From assembly GCA_027295475.1 (NCBI GenBank), contig JAPUKV010000015.1:1-6741 (forward strand): 6,741 bases of DNA, given 5' to 3'. The DNA comes from Pseudomonadota bacterium (GTDB lineage Bacteria > Pseudomonadota > Gammaproteobacteria > Woeseiales > Woeseiaceae). The number at the start of each line of letters is the position of its first letter. The stretch's first letter is position 1. The notes beneath the pieces were generated by a model. That model had not been told where the DNA came from. It ran no database searches and saw nothing but the letters and a program-made list of their open reading frames with translations. Of this stretch, positions 1 through 6,529 are shown piece by piece. Made by a program: the position numbers and the translations under genes.

Positions 1-44
1 CTCGCGATTGCGGCAACAGCTATCGTTGCTAAAGCGCGTAATGA

Positions 45-69
45 TGTCTGCTTCTCGCCGAAAGCAGAC
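45..69 (+). repeat. Short palindromic intergenic repeat, copy A
   Basis: GTCTGCTT at 46-53 is the exact reverse complement of AAGCAGAC at 62-69, giving a perfect 8-bp stem around an 8-nt loop (54-61). The 25-nt unit matches copy B (2246-2270) at 21 of 25 positions in the same orientation, and copy C (2302-2325) more weakly (18 of 25 with one gap). Reappearance in both non-coding regions and absence from the genes suggest a dispersed intergenic repeat. Resemblance to short repeats of other gammaproteobacterial genomes is from memory only. Confidence 0.6.
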
Positions 70-115
70 GACAGAATATAGATCTTCCATCTCGTTTTCA
101 TAGATAGTGATCGAA

Positions 116-135
116 GCTGACAGGTATCTGTCGGT
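116..135 (+). repeat. Small hairpin with wobble pairs
   Basis: GACAG (119-123) pairs with CTGTC (128-132) around a 4-nt loop. As RNA it extends by U118-G133, C117-G134 and G116-U135 to eight pairs. No T-tract follows, so it is not a standard terminator. Function unknown; a stem of this size can occur by chance. Confidence 0.3.
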
Positions 136-151
136 GAAGGCGGGACATGCA

Positions 152-217
152 CCTGCAGATCACGAATAAATCGACCCAAGCATTAGATGCTTTCCGCTTT
201 AGTTTCGAATCTGCAGG
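152..217 (+). repeat. 66-nt long imperfect hairpin upstream of the DUF885 gene
   Basis: Arms read by hand: 152-160 (CCTGCAGAT) pairs perfectly with 209-217 (ATCTGCAGG). After a small internal loop, 163-166 (CGAA) pairs with 204-207 (TTCG). T167-A170 pairs with T198-A201, and C172-G173 with C195-G196. The tip is AAGCAT (178-183) against ATGCTT (187-192) around a 3-nt loop. About 25 base pairs in 66 nt is much more than one expects from ordinary spacer DNA. It could be a miniature inverted-repeat element, a structured small RNA, or a cruciform or operator acting on the gene 110 nt downstream. No coding frame explains it. Confidence 0.55.
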
Positions 218-304
218 CGCGCTTGAGTTCGATAACGAATACTCAGGGCTTGCGAATCGGGACGATGGGCGGTCGCGTCCCGAAAACAACGCGTTTATAC
301 TTCC

Positions 305-310
305 TATACT
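305..310 (+). promoter_or_regulatory. Possible -10 element of the DUF885 gene
   Basis: TATACT matches the sigma-70 -10 consensus at five of six bases. It would start a transcript near 317, just before the Shine-Dalgarno AGGAA (319-323). No good -35 hexamer is present at 16-18 nt spacing, so the promoter would need an activator, or the match is chance. Confidence 0.3.
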
Positions 311-329
311 CGAATTCTAGGAATTTTCA

Positions 330-2135
330 ATGAAATTAATAATTACTGGCTGCCTGGCAGCGCTCTTTCTGTTGCCGGCCTGCTCCGGTCAAAATGACAA
401 TTCTCCAAGCGAAGCTTCAGCCGAAGCCAATTCCGAGGGTGCTTCGGCGGCGTTGTCGGCGCTTGTTGAAGAGTATTTTGAACGCAATCTCGAGCTGAAT
501 CCGATCAGGGCCACGTCGATCGGCGACGATCGGTACGACGACCGTCTGGCTAATTGGCTTAGCCCGGAGTACATCGCGCAGTCCGAGGCGCTGGACAAGG
601 AATTTCTCGAAAGATTGCTGACAATTGACGAGAGTGTTCTCGAAGGACAGGACCTGTTGACGTACGGCACCTTTCGCCGTAGCCGCGAAATGAGTCTTGA
701 GAGCAACCAGTTTCCTGGTCACCTGCAGCCGATCAATCAGCGTTCCTCAATTCCGAATCGTTTCGTTCAGCTCGGTAGTGGTGCCAGTGTGCATCCATTT
801 AAGACGGTCAAGAACTACGACGATTTTCTTAGCCGGGCGGACGACTTTGTCGAAATCATGGATCAGGCCATCGAAAACATGAAAATCGGGATGCGGGACG
901 GAGTTACCCGGCCGCACGTGCTCATGGAGAAAGTATTGCCGCAACTTGAATCCCAATTTGCGGAATCGGCAGAGGAAAGTACGTTTTTTAACCCGATCAG
1001 AAACATGCCTGAGGAATTCAGCGATGAGGACCAGGAGCGGTTGACTGCCTCATACAAGGTGGCGATCGAAGAAAACATCATTCCTGCGTACAAGCGCATG
1101 TACAATTTCATCCGCGACGAGTACCTGAGTGCGACGCGCAAGACGGTCGGCCTTTCGGACCTGCCGAATGGCGAAGCCTGGTACGCCTACCTGGTACGTT
1201 TGAGAACCACTACCGATCTGTCGCCGGCCGAAATACACAAAACCGGCCTTGCTGAGGTCAGGCGCATCCACCATGAGATGCATGGCGTTATGGACGAGGT
1301 CGGCTTCAAGGGTGCTCTCAAGGAGTTTTTTGAATTCCTGAACACGGACGATCAGTTCTACTACGACGAACCCGATCAATTGATTCAAGGGTATCGCGAT
1401 ATGTCAGATCACATTTCAAGTCTGGCACCGAAGCTGTTCAGCGTCTTTCCCAAGGCGGGCTTCGAAGTGCGTCGCGTCGAACCATTCCGTGAGAAGTCAG
1501 CAAGTGGAGGTTCTTACCGGCGCGGTACACCCGACGGGTCGCGTCTCGGCGTGTTCTACGCCAACGCATACGACATCAAGGCGCGCCCGAAGTGGGCGAT
1601 GAAATCGTTGTTCTTACATGAAGCGATTCCGGGGCATCACTTCCAGCTTGCGATCCAGCAGGAACTCGAAAACATGCCGCGCTTCCGCCGATTCGGTGGC
1701 TATACAGCCTTCAGCGAAGGCTGGGCGCTGTACGCAGAGTCGCTTGGCAAGGAACTTGGCGTGTACACCGATCCGTATCAGTATTTTGGGACGCTGAATG
1801 CGGAGCTCTGGCGTGCCATTCGGCTGGTTGTGGATACCGGCATTCATTCAAAGGGGTGGAGCCGGCAGGACGTGCTCGACTATATGTACGAGAATTCGCC
1901 GGTGAAAGAAGCGCGCGCAGTGAGTGAAGCTGAGCGATTCATGGCGATCCCGGGTCAGGCATTGGCGTACAAGATCGGACAGCTGAAAATTCGCGAATTG
2001 CGAACCAGGGCCGAACAAAAGCTCGGCGACAAATTCGACGTGCGAGCGTTTCATAGCGCAATACTCGTCGACGGTCCGTTACCCCTGAATATGCTCGAGG
2101 CGAAAATCGATCGCTGGATAACGGCACAGCTCTGA
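330..2135 (+). CDS. DUF885 family lipoprotein, predicted zinc metallopeptidase
   Basis: This is a 601-residue DUF885 (PF05960) protein. The N-terminus is a lipoprotein signal peptide: K2, a hydrophobic core, and lipobox L15-P-A-C18. Cys18 is the lipidation site, and Ser at +2 fits outer-membrane sorting. A low-complexity Ser/Ala/Glu/Asn linker (about 20-40) leads into the catalytic domain. The family signature HEAIPGHH is at 430-437, with SEGWALYAES (E463, E470) about 30 residues later. His430, His437 and one of these Glu residues are the likely zinc ligands and E431 the general base, by analogy with HExxH gluzincins; this is inference. Length is normal for the family. The ATG at 330 has AGGAA at 319-323 with 6-nt spacing. 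Substrate is unknown, but periplasmic peptide breakdown is plausible. It is probably its own transcription unit, since 644 nt separate it from the next gene. Confidence 0.93.
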   Translation: MKLIITGCLAALFLLPACSGQNDNSPSEASAEANSEGASAALSALVEEYFERNLELNPIRATSIGDDRYDDRLANWLSPEYIAQSEALDKEFLERLLTIDESVLEGQDLLTYGTFRRSREMSLESNQFPGHLQPINQRSSIPNRFVQLGSGASVHPFKTVKNYDDFLSRADDFVEIMDQAIENMKIGMRDGVTRPHVLMEKVLPQLESQFAESAEESTFFNPIRNMPEEFSDEDQERLTASYKVAIEENIIPAYKRMYNFIRDEYLSATRKTVGLSDLPNGEAWYAYLVRLRTTTDLSPAEIHKTGLAEVRRIHHEMHGVMDEVGFKGALKEFFEFLNTDDQFYYDEPDQLIQGYRDMSDHISSLAPKLFSVFPKAGFEVRRVEPFREKSASGGSYRRGTPDGSRLGVFYANAYDIKARPKWAMKSLFLHEAIPGHHFQLAIQQELENMPRFRRFGGYTAFSEGWALYAESLGKELGVYTDPYQYFGTLNAELWRAIRLVVDTGIHSKGWSRQDVLDYMYENSPVKEARAVSEAERFMAIPGQALAYKIGQLKIRELRTRAEQKLGDKFDVRAFHSAILVDGPLPLNMLEAKIDRWITAQL

Positions 2136-2245
2136 TCACTATTCTCATCTGCTTGAAATTCGGGCGGTCTGTCTCATCATGAAGCTGGATCGATTCCTCA
2201 GACTCGCGATCGGCTCTCAACGCACACCGATTCACACGTTCTTAG

Positions 2246-2270
2246 TGTCTGCATCTGGCCGAAAGCTGCC
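2246..2270 (+). repeat. Short palindromic intergenic repeat, copy B
   Basis: This 25-nt unit matches copy A (45-69) at 21 of 25 positions and copy C (2302-2325) at 20 of 25 with one gap. The internal palindrome has decayed relative to copy A, but the 3' half takes part in the larger hairpin at 2257-2294. It lies 110 nt after the DUF885 stop codon. Confidence 0.55.
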
Positions 2271-2294
2271 TGTCGCATCAGCGTTTTTCGAGCC
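2257..2294 (+). terminator. Possible terminator hairpin after the DUF885 gene
   Basis: GGC (2257-2259) pairs with GCC (2292-2294), CGAAA (2260-2264) with TTTCG (2286-2290), and GCTG (2265-2268) with CAGC (2279-2282). One-base and three-base bulges lie on the 3' side, and there is a short inner helix. The 3' arm contains TTTTT (2284-2288), so transcription stopping after the GCTG/CAGC stem would look rho-independent, but the inner stem is weak. It may instead be only the folded form of the repeat. Confidence 0.3.
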
Positions 2295-2301
2295 GACTGA
2301 A

Positions 2302-2325
2302 TGACCGCTTCTGGGCGAAGCTGCC
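2302..2325 (+). repeat. Short palindromic intergenic repeat, copy C
   Basis: This unit lies 31 nt after copy B in the same orientation and matches it at 20 of 25 positions with one deleted A. It has its own perfect 5-bp stem, GCTTC (2307-2311) with GAAGC (2317-2321). Together B and C look like a degenerate tandem pair. Confidence 0.5.
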
Positions 2326-2528
2326 GCCCGCGTATACATAGAACGATCGCATCGATTATCTGGGATTATCGAGTACGCAAATAGACCGCAACCATCCGCG
2401 AAATATGCATCGCTGCTGATGGAACCACATAGTTAGTAACCCGACTATTGGAGAAACCCTATCCCGCAAAACTCCCGCAGCACAGTATGCGTTGCATTTG
2501 ATTACTTACGGAACAACCCGGTGACGAG

Positions 2529-2593
2529 CTAGGTGGTTCTATTTACGCACCGCAGACGAAGACGGTGGTTCGTAGTTGCTTGATCCCACCTAG
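2529..2593 (+). promoter_or_regulatory. Nested dyad with GGTGGTTC direct repeats
   Basis: CTAGGTGG (2529-2536) is the exact reverse complement of CCACCTAG (2586-2593). Inside, TACG (2544-2547) pairs with CGTA (2571-2574) and CACCG (2548-2552) with CGGTG (2563-2567). GGTGGTTC occurs twice in direct orientation (2532-2539 and 2564-2571), 32 nt apart, about three helical turns. CCACC at 2586-2590 could pair with either GGTGG, so two exclusive RNA folds are possible. It lies 187-251 nt before the aminotransferase start. Possible operator array for the downstream operon or structured leader; no known regulator motif was recognised. Confidence 0.35.
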
Positions 2594-2615
2594 AGTAGTA
2601 TGAATTACATTCAGA

Positions 2616-2638
2616 AAATCCGGCGATCCTGCCGATTT
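2616..2638 (+). repeat. Small imperfect hairpin AAATC-C-GGC / GCC-GATTT
   Basis: AAATC (2616-2620) pairs with GATTT (2634-2638), and GGC (2622-2624) with GCC (2631-2633), around a 6-nt loop with one bulged C. No T-run follows on the + strand, so it is not a clear terminator. It could be an operator for the downstream promoter, or chance. Confidence 0.3.
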
Positions 2639-2727
2639 GTCACCTCCTGGCCACCATTTACTATCAGCGGCTTACGTCAGCTTCCGCCCTGCACCACATA
2701 GCGACAATCGCTCCAGGTGCCCATTTG

Positions 2728-2756
2728 TTGTCCAAAAGACCCATAATCCTGATACT
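2728..2756 (+). promoter_or_regulatory. Possible sigma-70 promoter of the aminotransferase operon
   Basis: TTGTCC (2728-2733) and GATACT (2751-2756) each match the consensus at four of six bases with the ideal 17-nt spacing. Transcription would begin near 2763, just before the Shine-Dalgarno AGGGAG (2768-2773). CATAAT at 2742-2747 is a better -10 hexamer but lacks a -35 at correct spacing. Confidence 0.33.
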
Positions 2757-2779
2757 GCTTTTGTTACAGGGAGATTTGC

Positions 2780-3907
2780 ATGCCCGGTTTGCTACCCGGC
2801 GTTGATCCGGACGGACTGCTCGAATATTCGGTCGTATACACGGACCGCGCAATCAATCACATGTCGGGCGTATTCCAGTCAGTAATGAAGGACATATCTG
2901 CGACACTGAAACAGGTCTACAATGCCGATGCCTTGGCCATTGTGCCGGGCAGCGGTACATTTGGAATGGAAGCCGTGGCGCGCCAGTTCGCGACCGGCAT
3001 GAACTGTCTGGTCATTCGCAATGGCTGGTTCAGCTTTCGCTGGACCCAGATATTCGACATGGGAAATATCCCGGCGAGTTCGACCGTTCTGAAGGCACGC
3101 ACGATCGGTGCCGGAACGCAACAGCCGTTTGTCCCGGCGCCCATTGAAGAAGTCGTCGCGACAATCGACGATGAACAGCCCGATGTCGTATTTGCACCCC
3201 ATGTGGAGACGTCTTCGGGGATGCTTTTGCCTAATGACTACCTGCAGAAGGTGGCTGCCGCTGTTCATGCACATGGTGGATTGTTTGTTCTTGACTGCAT
3301 TGCGTCCGGTACGATCTGGATCGATATGAGAGCCACTGGCGTCGATGTGTTGATCAGTGCACCACAGAAGGGCTGGAGTGGTTCGCCCTGTTGTGCATTT
3401 GTCATGCTGAACGATGATGCACTCAATGCCATGTCGTCCACCACGAGTACCAGTTTTGCCTGCGATCTGAGCAAGTGGCTGGAGATTATGCAGGTCTATG
3501 AAAATGGCGGCCATGCCTATCATGCCACGATGCCAACTGATTCATTGACTGCTTTCCGTGACGTTATGAAAGAAACGGAATCCTATGGATTCGAGAAAGT
3601 TAGTGCGGAACAACAGGAACTCGGTGATCGTGTTCGCACGCTTTTGGCCGAACGGGGTATCCAAAGCATCGCAGCTCCGGGATTTGAAGCGCCGGGTGTT
3701 GTAGTTTGTTACACCGATGATCCGGATATAAAGACCGGCAGCAAATTCGCACAACAAGGTTTGCAGATTGCGGCCGGGGTGCCACTGCAATGTGATGAGC
3801 CCGACGATTTCCGAACGTTTCGCCTCGGGCTGTTTGGTCTGGACAAGCTGCATAATATTGAACGCAGCGTTGCGAGCCTTGACAGAGCACTGCGCAGAAT
3901 TCTGTAA
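2780..3907 (+). CDS. Class V PLP-dependent aminotransferase (alanine-glyoxylate / AEP-pyruvate type)
   Basis: This is a 375-residue fold-type I aminotransferase of class V, the family of alanine-glyoxylate, serine-glyoxylate and 2-aminoethylphosphonate-pyruvate transaminases. GSGT (57-60) is the phosphate-binding turn. D172 in FVLDCIAS contacts the pyridine nitrogen. K197 in SAPQKGWSG is the expected Schiff-base lysine. R348 in FRLGLFG aligns with the substrate-carboxylate arginine of alanine-glyoxylate aminotransferase. All key residues are present and length is normal. It is predicted to be cytosolic, moving an amino group between a small amino acid and a 2-oxo acid or aldehyde such as glyoxylate; the true substrate cannot be read. 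The ATG at 2780 has AGGGAG at 2768-2773 with 6-nt spacing. It is the first gene of the likely operon, 90 nt before the CoA ligase. A cysteine-desulfurase-like role is less likely. Confidence 0.9.
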   Translation: MPGLLPGVDPDGLLEYSVVYTDRAINHMSGVFQSVMKDISATLKQVYNADALAIVPGSGTFGMEAVARQFATGMNCLVIRNGWFSFRWTQIFDMGNIPASSTVLKARTIGAGTQQPFVPAPIEEVVATIDDEQPDVVFAPHVETSSGMLLPNDYLQKVAAAVHAHGGLFVLDCIASGTIWIDMRATGVDVLISAPQKGWSGSPCCAFVMLNDDALNAMSSTTSTSFACDLSKWLEIMQVYENGGHAYHATMPTDSLTAFRDVMKETESYGFEKVSAEQQELGDRVRTLLAERGIQSIAAPGFEAPGVVVCYTDDPDIKTGSKFAQQGLQIAAGVPLQCDEPDDFRTFRLGLFGLDKLHNIERSVASLDRALRRIL

Positions 3908-3986
3908 TTAAGCGGGGAATCATCGCTGCCAGCCTGGATATCGCACCAACTGATGCAATACACGGGCTGGAACTAGAACAATCGCC

Positions 3987-3991
3987 AGGAG
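3987..3991 (+). promoter_or_regulatory. Shine-Dalgarno that fixes the TTG start of the CoA ligase
   Basis: A perfect AGGAG sits 6 nt before TTG at 3998. No ATG or GTG in this frame has comparable placement, and the sequence from the TTG onward fits the family N-terminus, so this motif decides the start codon. Confidence 0.75.
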
Positions 3992-3997
3992 CGATCA

Positions 3998-5530
3998 TTG
4001 ACCAGTCACACCACGATCCACGATCTTCTACAGCATGGGGACGACGATGATATTGCGGTTTCAGGGCTAGACCGATCGGCACTTTCGTATCGTGATCTCA
4101 GGGCTCAGGTTGGGCTAACAATAGCGTCGCTTAACAACTTAGGTATAGGTCGAAATGACCGTGTGGCAATCGTGTTGCCGAACGGGCCCGAGATGGCAAC
4201 AGCATTTCTGTCGATTGCCTGTTGTGCGACGACCGCGCCATTGAATCCGGCCTATACACAGGACGAATTCGATTTCAATTTGTCCGATCTCGAGACAAGA
4301 GCGCTGGTTGTCCTGCAGGGCACCGATTCACCGGCTGTCGGCGCCGCGCGAAAACGAAAGATACAGATACTGGAACTGTGTGCGGATCAAGACCAGCCTG
4401 CCGGTATCTTCACACTTAAAGCGGAACAAGCGTCACCGCAATCGATGCCGGCGAACGGCGGCTTGGCTGGTCCGGATGATGTGGCGCTGGTTCTGCATAC
4501 ATCCGGCACAACGTCCCGGCCGAAAATCGTGCCGCTCAGTCATAGCAATGTTTGTGCATCGGTTCGTAATATTCAGCATACGTTGCGGCTCGAATCTGCC
4601 GATGTGTGCCTTAATGTCATGCCGCTCTTCCATATTCATGGCTTGATGGCGGCCGTGTTGGCGACACTTGGCAATGGCGCAAGTGTATTCGCCGCGCCCG
4701 GCTTCGATGCGCTCAGGTTCTTCAACTGGTTGGACCAGGCGCAACCAACCTGGTATTCGGCGGTGCCGACCATGCATCAGGCAATACTGGCGCGCTCAAA
4801 ACGGAATCAAGAGATCATCGAGCGGACAAATCTTCGCTTTATTCGCTCTTCATCGTCGTCGCTGCCGCCCCAGGTGTTGCTTGAGCTTGAGAAAACTTTT
4901 GGGGTACCGGTTATAGAAGCATATGCGATGACTGAAGCCTCGCATCAGATGACCTGCAACCAACTTCCGCCAGGCAAACGAAAGCCGGGCACAGTGGGTT
5001 GTGCTGCAGGGCCCGAAGTAGCCATCATGGACGAGTCCGGGCCCGATCTTCTGCCGCGAGGACAAACCGGTGAGGTCGTTATCCGGGGAGACAATGTAAC
5101 CAAAGGCTACGAGAATAATCCGCAGGCGAATAGTGAGTGTTTTGTAGATGGATGGTTCCGTACCGGAGACCAGGGTGTCATGGATAAGGATGGATACCTG
5201 ACAATTACCGGCAGGCTCAAGGAGATCATCAATCGGGGCGGTGAGAAAATATCGCCGCGTGAAGTCGACGATGTATTGATGGACCACGACGCGATACAGC
5301 AGGTTGTGACATTTGCGATGCCGCACAAGTCGCTCGGCGAAGAAGTGGCCGCGGCAGTAGTGCTTCGTGATGGTGCCACTGCAGATGAGCAGGATATCCG
5401 GTCATTCGCATCCGAACGTCTGGCCTCTTTTAAAGTGCCGCGCAAAGTCGTCATTGTTGATGAAATTCCCAAGGGTGCGACTGGCAAGCTGCAACGCATC
5501 GGCCTTGCTGAAAAGCTGGGGATCATTTGA
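3998..5530 (+). CDS. AMP-forming acyl-CoA synthetase, oxalyl-CoA-synthetase (AAE3/Pcs60)-like
   Basis: This 510-residue ANL-superfamily ligase turns a carboxylic acid, ATP and CoA into an acyl-CoA, AMP and pyrophosphate. Core motifs are intact: TSGTTSRPK (168-176, phosphate loop), YAMTE (309-313), WFRTGD (386-391, ribose-binding Asp391), GRLKEIINRGGEK (405-417, domain hinge) and K497 in ATGKLQR (adenylation lysine). The substrate-pocket stretches FHIHG (211-215), FIRSSSSSL (281-289) and EAYAMTEASH (307-316) closely resemble plant AAE3 and yeast Pcs60 oxalyl-CoA synthetases as I remember them, so a short acid such as oxalate is the best guess; a medium-chain acid is not excluded. It starts at a TTG with a strong Shine-Dalgarno. 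Its TGA overlaps the ATG of the next gene by one base, implying translational coupling. The C-terminus has no targeting signal. Confidence 0.92.
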   Translation: MTSHTTIHDLLQHGDDDDIAVSGLDRSALSYRDLRAQVGLTIASLNNLGIGRNDRVAIVLPNGPEMATAFLSIACCATTAPLNPAYTQDEFDFNLSDLETRALVVLQGTDSPAVGAARKRKIQILELCADQDQPAGIFTLKAEQASPQSMPANGGLAGPDDVALVLHTSGTTSRPKIVPLSHSNVCASVRNIQHTLRLESADVCLNVMPLFHIHGLMAAVLATLGNGASVFAAPGFDALRFFNWLDQAQPTWYSAVPTMHQAILARSKRNQEIIERTNLRFIRSSSSSLPPQVLLELEKTFGVPVIEAYAMTEASHQMTCNQLPPGKRKPGTVGCAAGPEVAIMDESGPDLLPRGQTGEVVIRGDNVTKGYENNPQANSECFVDGWFRTGDQGVMDKDGYLTITGRLKEIINRGGEKISPREVDDVLMDHDAIQQVVTFAMPHKSLGEEVAAAVVLRDGATADEQDIRSFASERLASFKVPRKVVIVDEIPKGATGKLQRIGLAEKLGII

Positions 5531-6504
5531 TGCGAATCTGCATCTACGGGGCCGGCGCTATTGGTGCATGGGTGGGCATTCAACTTTCATTGGCTGGCGA
5601 AGATGTCACCATGATCGCGCGCGGACCACATCTCGCTGCCATGCAGAAGAACGGGGCAAGACTCCTTATCAATGGTGAAGAACGGGTTGCTCATCCTCGC
5701 TGCATTGAAGACCCGTCTGAAGCCGGCCCACAGGATATTGTTATCATTACCCTCAAGGCGCACTCGTTTCCGCATATCGTCGATCAGATTCAACCACTCC
5801 TGGACGACAACACTGCCGTTGTGACCGGCGTAAACGGCATTCCCTGGTGGTACTTCTATAAGCTCGCGGGCCCGTACGAAAACCATAAGCTGGAAAGTGT
5901 CGATCCGGGCGGCAGGATATGGGAGGCAATTGGCCCCGAGCGCGCGATCGGCTGCGTGGTGTATCCGGCCGCCGAGATTGCAGAGCCAGGCGTAATTCGG
6001 CACATAGAGGGCGACCGCTTTATCTTGGGGGAACCGGACGGCCGGCAATCGGAACGGGCGGAAACCCTGTGTCACACGTTGCAGAATGCAGGATTCACCT
6101 CCCGCGTGCGCAACAACATACGCGATGATATCTGGGTCAAGTTGTGGGGAAATCTCTGCTTCAATCCAATCAGTGCACTCACTCATGCCACTTTGGATCT
6201 GGTCGCCACCGAACCGGGCACCGCCGGTGTCTGCCGACTGATGATGCTCGAGGCGCAGGCAATAGGGGAGAAACTCGGCGCGAAGTTTCGTGTCACTGTG
6301 GACCGGCGGCTTGCGGGCGGCGCGACTGTAGGGCCGCACAAGACATCGATGTTACAGGACCTGGAGCTTGGCAGGCCGATGGAGATCGACGCGTTGGTCA
6401 CTGCAGTGCAGGAACTAGGACACCTGGTCGAAGTTCCAACACCGACGATTGACGTTGTGTTGTCGCTGATTCAACAACGTGCAAGCGTTGCTGGTACCTA
6501 CTAG
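5530..6504 (+). CDS. 2-dehydropantoate 2-reductase (PanE/ApbA) family oxidoreductase
   Basis: This is a 324-residue NADP-dependent 2-oxoacid reductase of the ketopantoate reductase family (E. coli enzyme about 303). GAGAIG (7-12) is the dinucleotide loop, R31 the likely NADP-phosphate contact and K76 in TLKAHSF a nucleotide-site lysine. K204, N208 and N212 in VKLWGNLCFNP match the spacing of the E. coli catalytic lysine and asparagines, and E285 in MEIDAL fits the catalytic glutamate. NGIPWWYFY (102-110) marks a proteobacterial subfamily that I associate more with catabolic clusters than with pantothenate synthesis, so its substrate may be another 2-oxo acid; this is inference. I chose ATG 5530, overlapping the ligase stop (TGATG) with GGGGA at 5518-5522. 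A TTG three bases earlier is possible but less likely. A role in CoA supply (ketopantoate to pantoate) remains the alternative. Confidence 0.88.
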   Translation: MRICIYGAGAIGAWVGIQLSLAGEDVTMIARGPHLAAMQKNGARLLINGEERVAHPRCIEDPSEAGPQDIVIITLKAHSFPHIVDQIQPLLDDNTAVVTGVNGIPWWYFYKLAGPYENHKLESVDPGGRIWEAIGPERAIGCVVYPAAEIAEPGVIRHIEGDRFILGEPDGRQSERAETLCHTLQNAGFTSRVRNNIRDDIWVKLWGNLCFNPISALTHATLDLVATEPGTAGVCRLMMLEAQAIGEKLGAKFRVTVDRRLAGGATVGPHKTSMLQDLELGRPMEIDALVTAVQELGHLVEVPTPTIDVVLSLIQQRASVAGTY

Positions 6505-6529
6505 CCAAAGCCAAGTAACAAGAATAACG

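Larger units (their letters stand above)
1..329. other. 5' intergenic region rich in hairpins; no confident gene
   Basis: No complete gene is supported here. Frame 1 of the + strand is open from the left edge to a TAG at 79-81 and could be the last 26 codons of an upstream gene. On the - strand an ATG at 101 opens 33 codons running off the left edge, starting MKTRWKIYILSS and ending in the hydrophobic stretch ALATIAVAAIA. Neither has a visible ribosome binding site or family signature, and both run through a palindromic repeat, so I do not call either. The rest holds three dyad structures (46-69, 116-135, 152-217) and the promoter and ribosome binding site of the DUF885 gene. Confidence 0.6.
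2136..2779. other. 644-nt intergenic region with repeats and dyads
   Basis: No protein-coding gene is convincing here: the open frames are short, lack ribosome binding sites and match no family I know. In order it holds two repeat copies (2246-2325), the first inside a terminator-like hairpin (2257-2294); about 200 nt (2330-2528) in which I see nothing definite; a nested dyad with GGTGG repeats (2529-2593); a small hairpin (2616-2638); and a promoter-like pair (2728-2756) before the aminotransferase gene. I checked for a tRNA around 2529-2593 and found none. Confidence 0.6.

Noticed and set aside
1..101. Partial - strand reading frame from ATG at 101 (MKTRWKIYILSS...) running off the left edge, and a + strand frame ending at 79-81
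   Set aside because: Both are short, lack a ribosome binding site or family match, and pass through the palindromic repeat. The - strand frame with its hydrophobic stretch could be a divergent gene; sequence to the left would decide.
98..289. 63-codon frame on the - strand
   Set aside because: It covers the 66-nt hairpin, its composition does not look like a protein, and no ribosome binding site is visible.
2529..2593. Possible tRNA or tRNA remnant suggested by the 8-bp outer stem
   Set aside because: There is no proper T-arm next to the 3' stem, no D-arm or anticodon arm geometry on either strand, and no CCA-like end.
2637..2885. 82-codon + strand frame overlapping the aminotransferase start
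   Set aside because: It is a shadow that overlaps the strong aminotransferase gene, with no ribosome binding site and low-quality composition.
2879..3523. 214-codon - strand frame inside the aminotransferase gene
   Set aside because: It is an antisense shadow of a gene with intact catalytic motifs and has no family features.
3929..3970. CCAGCC (3929-3934) / GGCTGG (3965-3970) inverted repeat in the 90-nt gap, as a terminator
   Set aside because: The 30-nt spacing makes a weak hairpin and no T-tract follows, so it does not break the operon.
3953..3976. Seven-codon frame (MQYTGWN) between the aminotransferase and ligase genes, as a leader peptide
   Set aside because: No Shine-Dalgarno and no run of regulatory codons; easily expected by chance.
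5587..6339. 250-codon - strand frame inside the reductase gene
   Set aside because: Antisense shadow; the + strand frame has the complete set of PanE-family residues.
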